A stretch of 5,476 nt of DNA from Candidatus Hydrogenedentes bacterium CG07_land_8_20_14_0_80_42_17 (GCA_002780065.1 PEWQ01000149.1:618-6093); one strand, 5' to 3'. Positions 1 through 5,476 are shown, numbered from the stretch's first letter. The notes: generated by a model from the sequence alone, not told the origin. Numbers and translations are program-made.

Positions 1-81
1 CTACCATTCAAACGTTATTGCATCACGCTCCACGAATTTATCATGCTTATTCTGCACGTGCGGGGCGTCCATTGACGCGTA

Positions 82-97
82 GCGCACGTGCCTCCAG
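82..97. repeat. 16-bp direct repeat, copy 1
   Basis: GCGCACGTGCCTCCAG, identical to the copy at 113-128 with starts 31 bp apart. It is centred on the palindrome GCACGTGC. A related core (GCACGTGC at 54-61) lies 30 bp upstream, so three boxes recur at about three helical turns. On the minus strand each full copy contains GGAGGCACGTGC. Either a dispersed intergenic repeat or an operator array would look like this; the sequence alone does not decide. Confidence 0.7.
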
Positions 98-112
98 ATG
101 AAAGTATGAAAG

Positions 113-128
113 GCGCACGTGCCTCCAG
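113..128. repeat. 16-bp direct repeat, copy 2
   Basis: Exact second copy of GCGCACGTGCCTCCAG. Its last three bases overlap the 10-bp palindrome CAGCCGGCTG (126-135). The 15 bp between the two copies are AT-richer and unrelated to the repeat. Confidence 0.7.
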
Positions 129-233
129 CCGGCTGATACTTCACTGGATTTTAACTCAACTGAAAAAATTTTTAACTTTAAACAAGTAAACCTTTTTTCA
201 CGTTTTGAGTCAAATGTAATAGAGTTATTGACT

Positions 234-2030
234 ATGCATTCGAAATTATTGAAAACTTTATGCCTGATATTATTTTTCGCTCTGCCTATCTATGCTCGAA
301 TGATAATTGTTCAGCCCGGCGACACGCTGTGGAAGATAGCAGAACGAGAGTTAGGAAATGGAAACAGATTTAAAGAAATTGCAGAATGGAACAATCTGCA
401 AGCTCCTTACAAAATCACGGCAGGAGAAAACATTGAAATAAAGGACTCTGCCGATTCTTCCCAAATTCAAAAACCCGAATCAAACAGTTCTGCCGAATCT
501 TCCGCTTCAATGCAACATTCTACTTTAGAAACAACAGCAGTCTCCCCTCTAATTTCATCCTCATTCAGATCTGAAACAAATATTTCTAAAAGTCTCACAA
601 AAATATCTGAACTTTTATCCAATCAAAAAACATTTTCTATTTCGCTAAAAGATGCGATCGATATCGCCCGCAGAAATAATTTATCGCTTTTGTATGGCGA
701 GCTGTCTCCGGATTTATCACGCTCAGCTCTTGAATCGCTCAAATCCGAATTTGATCCGTCTCTTAGCGCATCACTTGAAGAGAACAGTCAGAGAACCACT
801 AACACGTCTTCAAACAAATTTACCGATGAAAAAGGATTTGACTGGAAAACCTCAGTCTCGCAGAAGTTGCCTATTGGAACCTCGTATGATATTTCTCTGT
901 CAGGTTCCCGAACTTCTTCTTCTCAAACTTATTCATCATCTTCATCGTTGAATCCTCTGAATACATCCGAAGCAGATTTAACTTTAACACAGCCTCTGCT
1001 CGAAGGATTCGGAAGGCGCGCGACGTATTCATCAGTCGACGCTGGAACACAAACTTTAGCCTCATCCATTGCAAACGCCAGGCGTCTGCAGGAAGAGACC
1101 GATCTAAATATTGCGAACGCGTACTGGGCGCTTGCTGAAGCGGAAGCAGTTGAGAAGACAGCACTGCATTCACTTGAAATTGCGCTCGAGCTATTGAGAA
1201 AGAACGAAGGCAAAGCCGAACGCGGTCTAATTTCCAATCTCGAAGTCACAACGGCTCGAAGCGGAGTTGCGAGCCGAGAAGAAAGCTTGATAACCGCAGT
1301 AACTGCTCGTCAAAACGCCGCTGAGACTCTATTGTTTCTAATCCACGGCGCTAGTGCTCCTGCCATTGCGGCTCTGCCTACAGCAGTCTCCAAACCGAAA
1401 GAAACTCTTGAAAATATTTCTTTGGAAGAATTGGAATCAAGAGCGTTGGAAATCCGAAAAGATCTCATTGCAAAAAAAGCAGAACTCGAAAAATCGGAAA
1501 TTCTGCTTGGTGCAAGCCGAAATTCTCTTTTGCCTTCCCTCGACGCTACAGGTTCGATAGGGACCGGAGGGCGCGCCGGAAATTTCAGCAATTCATTCGA
1601 CAATCTTTTAAATAATGATGAGCCGTCATGGTCAGCCGGTCTGGTTTTTACTGTGCCTATCGGTAACAGATCTGACCGCGCTAAACACAAAAAAGCTTTA
1701 ATAGAACTTGAGCAGGCTAAACTTGCGCTTCAAGATGCGGAGAATAAAATCAGGCAGGAAGTCAGGTCTCAATACCGCGGGCTTATGCAAGGTCAAGAGC
1801 GGCTGTATTATGCACGCCAATCCCAAATGCTGGCAGACGAACGACTTCGCGGTGAATATGACAAGTACGAACTTGGGTTGAGCGATACTCTGCGCGTTTT
1901 AGATGCAGAAGAAGACGCTACTCAGGCTAAACTCACCGAATTAAAATCGCTTTACGGATTAGCAGAAGCCTATGCAAAATTAATGTCTGCAATCGGAAAT
2001 ACTGAAAAGATAAGAGAGAGTGAAGAGTGA
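234..2030 (+). CDS. LysM-domain TolC-family outer-membrane efflux channel
   Basis: Outer-membrane channel of a tripartite exporter, predicted to trimerise into a barrel plus periplasmic tunnel. Read from ATG 234 it is 598 aa. A signal peptide (about 1-21, basic start then LCLILFFALPIYA) is followed directly by a LysM domain (about 23-70; VQPGDTLWKIAERELG), a Ser-rich linker (about 72-135), and two OEP repeats (about 136-375 and 395-590). Family signatures are LTQPLLEGFGRRA in the first repeat and FTVPIGNRSDRA in the second. There is no lipobox cysteine, so it is not an OprM-like lipoprotein; the LysM domain may instead anchor it to peptidoglycan (inference). It is longer than a usual OEP protein (about 420-500 aa) because of the N-terminal addition. 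TTG 228 is an in-frame alternative start, but AGAG (221-224) is spaced better for ATG 234. It overlaps the adaptor gene by 4 bp. The family call is secure; the substrate is unknown. Confidence 0.93.
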   Translation: MHSKLLKTLCLILFFALPIYARMIIVQPGDTLWKIAERELGNGNRFKEIAEWNNLQAPYKITAGENIEIKDSADSSQIQKPESNSSAESSASMQHSTLETTAVSPLISSSFRSETNISKSLTKISELLSNQKTFSISLKDAIDIARRNNLSLLYGELSPDLSRSALESLKSEFDPSLSASLEENSQRTTNTSSNKFTDEKGFDWKTSVSQKLPIGTSYDISLSGSRTSSSQTYSSSSSLNPLNTSEADLTLTQPLLEGFGRRATYSSVDAGTQTLASSIANARRLQEETDLNIANAYWALAEAEAVEKTALHSLEIALELLRKNEGKAERGLISNLEVTTARSGVASREESLITAVTARQNAAETLLFLIHGASAPAIAALPTAVSKPKETLENISLEELESRALEIRKDLIAKKAELEKSEILLGASRNSLLPSLDATGSIGTGGRAGNFSNSFDNLLNNDEPSWSAGLVFTVPIGNRSDRAKHKKALIELEQAKLALQDAENKIRQEVRSQYRGLMQGQERLYYARQSQMLADERLRGEYDKYELGLSDTLRVLDAEEDATQAKLTELKSLYGLAEAYAKLMSAIGNTEKIRESEE

Positions 2031-3268
2031 AGAGAGCAAAACTATTTTTAATTCTTGTCGTTGCCGCGTTATTCATAGCCGGAGGAATTTACTATTTTAA
2101 ATCTACAAGCAAAGAAACAAAGCCCATCGAAACTGCAAAGGTATTTAAGGATAGGTTTGAAATCAGTGTCGGAGCCACCGGTGAAATTCAGCCTGAGATT
2201 TCAGTAGAATTAAAATCGCGAGCATCCGGCGAAGTAGTTGAAGTAAATGTTGAAGCCGGAGATACAGTTTCTAAAGGCGATATTCTGATAAAGCTCGATC
2301 CTGAAGACGAAGAGCGGAACTTAAGCATAGCAGAAGCAACGCTCTTTTCCGCAAGGTCTAAACTAGCTCAGACAGAAGCGTCGCTGGCGTCATCAATTTC
2401 AAGCCGAGCAGAATTGAGAGACAAATATTCGCGAAGGAAAGATGCTTTTGAAAAGGGGCTGGTCTCTGCTGAAGAGCTTCAGAGTGCTAATACAACTCTT
2501 GAAGTTTCATCTCGAACTATCGAAGAACGCGCCGCATTGAAAAGGTCTGCGGGCTCTGATCTGCAAAAAGCCTCGCTGTCAATCTCTGAGGCGCGCAAGC
2601 GGCTAAAAGAGACTATAATCTCCGCTCCAATATCAGGTACTGTTCTCAATGTTACTGCTGAAAAAGGTGCGATCGTATCATCGGGCATAACCAATGTAGG
2701 CGGAGGTTCTACACTCATGACGCTTGCAGACCTTTCAAGCCTTTACGTGCTCGCAAAAATTGACGAAGCAGATATCGGCAGAATTAAGATCGGAGACGAA
2801 GCGCGAATAAAGGTCGATGCATTCCAGAAAAAAAACTTTTCGGGCCGAGTTTCAAGAATAACACCGCTCGGAGTAAACGACGCTAATGTAGTAACTTTTG
2901 ATGTAAAGATTGAAGTGACAGATAAGGATGCAAATCTCCTTCTGCCGGGAATGAGCTCAGACATAGAAATAATCTCGCATAAAATAGATGACGCTCTGCA
3001 GATTCCTTTAAAAGCCATCAAATTTGAAAGGCGTCAGAACTCAGGAGCTCGGCGGCCGGCATCAGAAAATGTTAATGAACAGCCGAATCGAAAAGGGACA
3101 GTCACATTAGTTTCAGGTGAAACTCGCGAAATCACCATTGGAATTTCTGACGGAATTAATGCAGTCATTCTAAGTGGACTCTCTGAGGGCGACGAAGTCA
3201 TAATACCTGAACCCGAAAAAAATGACGGAGCGCAGAGTATCTTATCAGTGGGCAGGCCTAAACGCTGA
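2027..3268 (+). CDS. MacA-like periplasmic adaptor (membrane fusion protein)
   Basis: Periplasmic adaptor that bridges an inner-membrane ABC pump to the outer-membrane channel; 413 aa. A single N-terminal membrane anchor (about 5-24) carries no lipobox. The first lipoyl half (about 60-92; ASGEVVEVNVEAGDTVSKGD) leads to a long alpha-helical hairpin (about 93-195, Glu/Ala/Ser/Arg-rich, coiled-coil-like), then the second lipoyl half (ISAPISGTVLNVTAEKGAIV, about 198-217). A beta-barrel follows (about 238-315, ending LLLPGMSSDIEI), then a membrane-proximal domain (about 318-395). That last domain holds a hydrophilic, low-complexity insert (about 334-357, RRQNSGARRPASENVNEQ). The start is GTG 2027, overlapping the channel gene's TGA (GTGA). 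A purine-rich AAGAGAGAG (2012-2020) gives 6-nt spacing, indicating translational coupling. The MacB-type ATPase and permease next door support MacA rather than an RND adaptor. Confidence 0.92.
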   Translation: MKRAKLFLILVVAALFIAGGIYYFKSTSKETKPIETAKVFKDRFEISVGATGEIQPEISVELKSRASGEVVEVNVEAGDTVSKGDILIKLDPEDEERNLSIAEATLFSARSKLAQTEASLASSISSRAELRDKYSRRKDAFEKGLVSAEELQSANTTLEVSSRTIEERAALKRSAGSDLQKASLSISEARKRLKETIISAPISGTVLNVTAEKGAIVSSGITNVGGGSTLMTLADLSSLYVLAKIDEADIGRIKIGDEARIKVDAFQKKNFSGRVSRITPLGVNDANVVTFDVKIEVTDKDANLLLPGMSSDIEIISHKIDDALQIPLKAIKFERRQNSGARRPASENVNEQPNRKGTVTLVSGETREITIGISDGINAVILSGLSEGDEVIIPEPEKNDGAQSILSVGRPKR

Positions 3269-3275
3269 AAAAGAG

Positions 3276-4006
3276 ATGAATAAAAAAAAGTAATCGAGAT
3301 AAAAAATCTTTCAAAGATTTATGATCTCGGCGACAAATCAGTTTCAGTTCTCGCTGTTTCCGATGTAGCATTAACCGTAACATCAGGAGAATGGGTTTCT
3401 ATAATGGGGCCATCCGGTTCAGGCAAATCGACCCTGATGCATATACTTGGCTGTCTGGACAAACCTACATCGGGAAAATATTTTTTGATGGATGAAGAAG
3501 TTTCTTCTTTCGATCAGGGCATGCTCGCCTCAGTGAGAAACAGGCGAATAGGATTTGTCTTTCAAGCATTTCATCTACTTCCCAGAGAAACTGCAATCGA
3601 GAATGTAGAACTGCCTCTGCTGTATGCCGGCGACAGAGAGCACAGAAGGAAAGCACTCACAGCATTGGAAAGACTAGGAATGATTGGCCGAAAGGATCAT
3701 CTGCCGAGCCAGCTTTCAGGCGGGCAGAAGCAGCGAGTAGCTATCGCAAGAGCGCTGGTAATGAATCCGGACATACTTCTTGCGGACGAGCCTACAGGCG
3801 CATTGGATACTGCGACCGGAGAAGAGATACTCGAAATTGTAGAGAGTTTAAATAAAGATGGAATGACCATAATCATGGTCACTCATGAACTTGATGTAGC
3901 GAGCAGAGCTCAAAGATTAATTTCTATGCGCGACGGAAAGATAGAAAAAGACAGCATATTGAAGAAGGCGGCGGCCAGCGAGTTAGGCCGTGGTGAAAGC
4001 CGATGA
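3276..4006 (+). CDS. MacB/LolD-type ABC transporter ATPase, apparent -1 frameshift near start
   Basis: ATP-hydrolysing subunit that energises the permease encoded next. If the frame is joined, the product is 243 aa, normal for a stand-alone LolD/MacB ATPase. Positions in the joined protein: A-loop Tyr16 (LSKIYDLG), Walker [10 protein letters not shown] (45-53), Q-loop Gln97 ([10 protein letters not shown]), signature LSGGQ (147-151), Walker B ILLADEP with Glu172, D-loop GALD (175-178) and switch His204. All key residues are present. ATG 3276 reads only MNKKK then TAA (3291-3293); the conserved N-terminus ([14 protein letters not shown]) starts at 3290 in the -1 frame. In that frame, between stop TAA 3281-3283 and Walker A, there is no ATG, GTG or TTG. 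A start at ATG 3404 would delete the A-loop and first strands, leaving Walker A at residue 2, so it is rejected. A ninth A in the run 3282-3289, or -1 slippage there, restores the gene. Its 3' end overlaps the permease (ATGA). Confidence 0.85.
3284..3290 (+). promoter_or_regulatory. Candidate -1 slippery heptamer A_AAA_AAG
   Basis: The zero-frame codons are AAA (3285-3287) and AAG (3288-3290), preceded by A3284. This is the heptamer used by E. coli dnaX. It sits at the end of an eight-A run (3282-3289), is followed immediately by the zero-frame TAA (3291-3293), and a hairpin starts 3-4 nt downstream. Slippage by -1 continues at GTA (3290-3292) into the conserved ATPase reading frame. Purine-rich AAGAG (3271-3275) lies 8 nt upstream. 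Transcriptional slippage on the A run, or a one-base homopolymer error, would have the same effect. Confidence 0.45.
3294..3330 (+). promoter_or_regulatory. Two-part RNA hairpin just after the slippery run
   Basis: The outer stem pairs CGAGAT (3295-3300) with ATCTCG (3324-3329), plus a possible U-G pair 3294-3330. A 3x3 internal loop follows. The inner stem comes from the inverted repeat AAATCTTTCAAAGATTT (3304-3320), giving 7 bp with a 3-nt loop. No T tract follows, so it is not an intrinsic terminator. It begins 3-4 nt after the heptamer, a little closer than the 5-9 nt usual for frameshift stimulators. It lies inside the ATPase coding sequence, so chance or codon constraint could contribute to the pairing. 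Confidence 0.45.
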
Positions 4007-5208
4007 TATTTTGGGATATTCTTCGGTCAGCAGTCCGATCTTTAATAGCGAATAGACTGCGCACTTTTCTTACGATGCTCGGAGTAGTCATCGGAGTCGG
4101 ATCAGTTTTAGCAATGATTGCGCTCGGAGAAGGCGCAAGAAAAAGCGTAGAGGATTCGATAAAATCTATGGGAACAAATCTTCTATGGGTTAGACCTGGC
4201 GCAGACCAGCACGGTCCTGTAAGAGGCGGAGCAGTTGAAACCCTGCTGCTCGAAGATGCCGATGCAATTTTAGGAATTTCGAATGTAGTCGCCATAGCTC
4301 CTGAAGTGTCAAAAAATGCTCAGGCAAAATACCTCTCTAACAATTTCAATACCGGCATAGTCGGAACAACTCATTCTTATATGAGCGTCAGGTCGTTTGA
4401 AATAAATGAAGGTGATTTCATTTCAGAGAGAGATGTAATGGCAAGGCGGCGAGTAGCAGTTCTTGGTGCCGAAGCTGCTACTGAACTTTTTGCAGACGCG
4501 CCGCCAGTAGGAGAAAGAATTCAAATCAAAGGAATTTCTTTCGAAGTAATTGGCGTCTTGAAAGCGAAAGGCGAAGCGGGCTGGTCGAATCCGGATCAGC
4601 AAATAATCGTTCCAATATCTGTTGCCCAAAAAAATCTTTTCGGAATGAAATACGTTACAAATATCGGGGTTCAGCTCGATGATGAAAAAAATATGGAGGA
4701 GACGCAGAAAGAGATCAAAGAATTATTGAGAACAAGGCACAGACTGAGAGAAGATGCAGAGTCAGACTTCAATGTAAGAAGTCAGACAGAAATGCTTCAG
4801 AGAATGAGCGAAGTGACAGGAACATTTACAGCCTTACTTGGAGGCGTTGCTGCGGTTTCGCTTCTTGTCGGAGGCATCGGAATCATGAATATAATGCTGG
4901 TGTCAGTGCGGGAGCGAACAAAAGAGATTGGCATCCGAAAAGCAGTTGGAGCAAAAGACAAAGATATTCTGACGCAGTTTTTAATTGAAGCGACTGTAGT
5001 GTCGGTAATCGGCGGAATGCTCGGAATAGGCATGGGCTACGGAATTGCAATATTAATTTCAAAACTTGCGAATTGGGTTACGATAGTTCCTCTTTACTCG
5101 ATTGTTCTAGCGGTCGGCACGTCTGCAGGAATCGGGCTTATCTTTGGAGTCTGGCCCGCACGCATCGCTTCGAAGCTCGATCCTGTAGAAGCTCTGAGAT
5201 ATGAATGA
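4003..5208 (+). CDS. MacB-like ABC transporter permease (FtsX family)
   Basis: Inner-membrane subunit of a MacB-type mechanotransmission exporter, 401 aa. TM1 (about 21-43) is preceded by the typical LIANRLRTFLTMLGVVIGVGS segment. A large periplasmic MacB_PCD domain (about 44-270) follows, with NNFNTGIVGTTHSYMSVRSF and the VGERIQIKGISFEVIGVLK strand region. The C-terminal FtsX domain has TM2 (about 276-302), TM3 (about 325-353) and TM4 (about 362-384). The cytoplasmic coupling motif SVRERTKEIGIRKAVGAK comes after TM2, and the protein ends with the family tail PARIASKLDPVEALRYE. E. coli MacB fuses ATPase and permease in one chain; here they are separate genes joined by a 4-bp ATGA overlap, with GGTGAAAG (3992-3999) as ribosome site. 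The order channel-adaptor-ATPase-permease supports a MacAB-TolC-like exporter rather than Lol lipoprotein release. Confidence 0.94.
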   Translation: MIFWDILRSAVRSLIANRLRTFLTMLGVVIGVGSVLAMIALGEGARKSVEDSIKSMGTNLLWVRPGADQHGPVRGGAVETLLLEDADAILGISNVVAIAPEVSKNAQAKYLSNNFNTGIVGTTHSYMSVRSFEINEGDFISERDVMARRRVAVLGAEAATELFADAPPVGERIQIKGISFEVIGVLKAKGEAGWSNPDQQIIVPISVAQKNLFGMKYVTNIGVQLDDEKNMEETQKEIKELLRTRHRLREDAESDFNVRSQTEMLQRMSEVTGTFTALLGGVAAVSLLVGGIGIMNIMLVSVRERTKEIGIRKAVGAKDKDILTQFLIEATVVSVIGGMLGIGMGYGIAILISKLANWVTIVPLYSIVLAVGTSAGIGLIFGVWPARIASKLDPVEALRYE

Positions 5209-5216
5209 AGGGGTGC

Positions 5217-5273
5217 ATGGCTAAATATTGGCAACCTCATTTATCCTGTCCATCTTGTGGGCACGTCTATTAA
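5217..5273 (+). CDS. Possible 18-codon micro-ORF with a CPSCGH zinc-ribbon-like motif
   Basis: ATG 5217 opens MAKYWQPHLSCPSCGHVY, then TAA. A strong Shine-Dalgarno-like AAGGGG (5208-5213) overlaps the permease stop and lies 3 nt before the ATG; the ORF starts 8 nt after the permease TGA, so translational coupling is plausible. CPSCGH resembles one knuckle of a zinc ribbon, but a single CxxC is too short for a folded domain. Beyond the TAA, the same frame stays open for 17 codons, with two more Cys codons, to TAA at 5325-5327. It could be a leader peptide for the next gene, the remnant of a small zinc-ribbon protein, or chance. No family is recognised. Confidence 0.3.
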   Translation: MAKYWQPHLSCPSCGHVY

Positions 5274-5276
5274 ACG

Positions 5277-5310
5277 TGTGAAATAATTGAAGGTGCAAAT
5301 TGCTTTCACA
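5277..5310 (+). promoter_or_regulatory. Inverted repeat presenting a ribosome site in its loop
   Basis: TGTGAAA (5277-5283) pairs with TTTCACA (5304-5310). Inside it AATT (5285-5288) can pair with AATT (5298-5301). The apical loop GAAGGTGCA (5289-5297) holds a Shine-Dalgarno-like GAAGG, 6 nt before an in-frame TTG (5300-5302), so this RNA fold could control that start. The TGTGA/TCACA spacing (24 bp) is far too long for a CRP site. Confidence 0.35.
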
Positions 5311-5328
5311 TATTCTTAGACGTATAAT
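5300..5328 (+). promoter_or_regulatory. Internal sigma70-type promoter for the second ABC ATPase
   Basis: The -10 is a perfect TATAAT (5323-5328), separated by exactly 17 bp from TTGCTT (5300-5305), which keeps the TTG of the -35 consensus. Transcription would start near 5334-5336, at or two bases before the ATG of the next gene. The second ATPase would then have its own leaderless or nearly leaderless transcript besides read-through from the operon. Confidence 0.5.
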
Positions 5329-5335
5329 TCTCGAT

Positions 5336-5476
5336 ATGATCTCGAACTCGCCGCATCCGGTAGAAATTGAAAATCTTTCCGTTGAATATTTTGTAAACAA
5401 TAAGCCTCGCAGAATCCTCTCAATTCCAGAATTAAAAATTTCGAAAGGAGAGAACATTCTTCTTATTGGTCCCTCA
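5336..5476 (+). CDS. Second ABC transporter ATPase, N-terminal fragment (cut by window end)
   Basis: Only 47 codons are visible from ATG 5336. They match an ABC ATPase N-terminus: first strand PVEIENLSVEYFV (Tyr18 or Phe19 as likely A-loop aromatic), then ILSIPELKISKGENILLIGPS, which ends in the first residues of Walker A. It resembles LolD/MacB-type ATPases in layout but is clearly divergent from the one at 3276-4006, so it is not a recent tandem copy. No Shine-Dalgarno sequence precedes ATG 5336, whereas an upstream in-frame TTG 5300 has GAAGG 6 nt before it and would add 12 residues (LLSHILRRIILD). The ATG is preferred because the perfect -10 places transcription start at it. A partner permease presumably lies beyond the window. 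Confidence 0.75.
   Translation, partial: MISNSPHPVEIENLSVEYFVNNKPRRILSIPELKISKGENILLIGPS

Larger units (their letters stand above)
1..233. other. Intergenic region upstream of the efflux operon
   Basis: No convincing gene is present on either strand. The left half (about 50-135) is GC-rich and full of short palindromes: three CACGTG boxes, a GCGTC/GACGC inverted repeat (65-69/74-78, 4-nt loop) and a 10-bp perfect palindrome CAGCCGGCTG (126-135). The right half (about 148-227) is AT-rich, with an A6T5 tract at 163-173, two copies of TTTTAACT (149-156 and 170-177, 21 bp apart) and an interrupted palindrome TTTGAGTCAAA (204-214). The switch from GC-rich repeats to an AT-rich leader fits a repeat element or upstream gene end followed by the operon's promoter region. 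No single promoter stands out: TTAACT at 151-156 followed by TAACTT at 173-178 is only a weak match. Confidence 0.6.

Noticed and set aside
47-137. Short minus-strand open frames through the CACGTG repeats
   Set aside because: No ATG. The GTG within GGAGGCACGTG is only 2 nt from the SD-like GGAGG, and the reading follows from the repeat composition rather than any recognisable protein.
228-256. Promoter using TTGACT (228-233) as -35
   Set aside because: No -10-like hexamer lies 16-18 bp downstream, and the site falls inside the start of the channel gene.
913-952. Ser-codon-rich run as a microsatellite or phase-variable tract
   Set aside because: It mixes TCT, TCA and TCG in frame and encodes a Ser-rich loop expected in the barrel part of the channel; no long uniform unit is present.
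1310-1690. Long minus-strand open frame inside the channel gene
   Set aside because: It is opposite a clearly coding OEP region, has no family signature and shows no ribosome site.
3404-4006. ATPase starting at ATG 3404 (200 aa)
   Set aside because: It would begin one residue before Walker A and lack the A-loop and first beta strands, which are present just upstream in the same frame.
5262-5288. Intrinsic terminator after the permease gene
   Set aside because: The CACGT/ACGTG stem is only 5 bp with a 7-nt loop and is followed by GTGAAATAATT instead of a T tract.
5277-5310. CRP-type site from TGTGA and TCACA
   Set aside because: The half-sites are 24 bp apart, far from the 6-bp spacer CRP needs.

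Overview
The window (moderate GC, diderm-type genes) carries one tripartite efflux operon on the + strand, followed by the start of a second ABC gene. An outer-membrane channel, a periplasmic adaptor with a membrane anchor and a MacB-type ABC pump together imply a Gram-negative cell. The phylum cannot be fixed from this stretch. The fusion of a LysM domain to a TolC-family channel, and MacB split into separate ATPase and permease genes, argue against a close relative of E. coli.

Layout: positions 1-233 are non-coding. They hold a CACGTG-centred repeat cluster (two exact 16-bp direct repeats plus a third core box), then an AT-rich leader. A LysM + TolC/OEP channel protein follows (234-2030). 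It overlaps by 4 bp (GTGA) a MacA-like adaptor (2027-3268). After 7 bp comes the ABC ATPase (3276-4006), which overlaps by 4 bp (ATGA) the MacB-like permease (4003-5208). A 127-bp gap then contains a possible 18-codon CxxC micro-ORF, a hairpin and a strong -10 element. The window ends inside the N-terminus of a second ABC ATPase (5336-5476, cut in its Walker A motif).

How the genes work together: the ATPase dimer powers the permease dimer, which works as a mechanotransmission machine. The adaptor hexamer links the permease to the outer-membrane channel, and substrate (macrolides, peptides, lipids or siderophore-type molecules; not predictable here) is expelled from the periplasm. The LysM domain may tether the channel to peptidoglycan.

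The most notable point is the ATPase start. The only good upstream ATG (3276) opens a 5-codon frame that runs through eight A residues, ending in the classic A_AAA_AAG slippery heptamer, straight into TAA. The conserved ATPase N-terminus lies in the -1 frame and has no ATG, GTG or TTG before Walker A. A two-part hairpin begins 3-4 nt after the heptamer. This is either a homopolymer length error (8 A read for 9) or a real frameshift or transcript-slippage switch that sets the amount of ATPase. A second notable point is a near-ideal promoter whose predicted transcript would begin at the ATG of the second ATPase, i.e. a leaderless mRNA.
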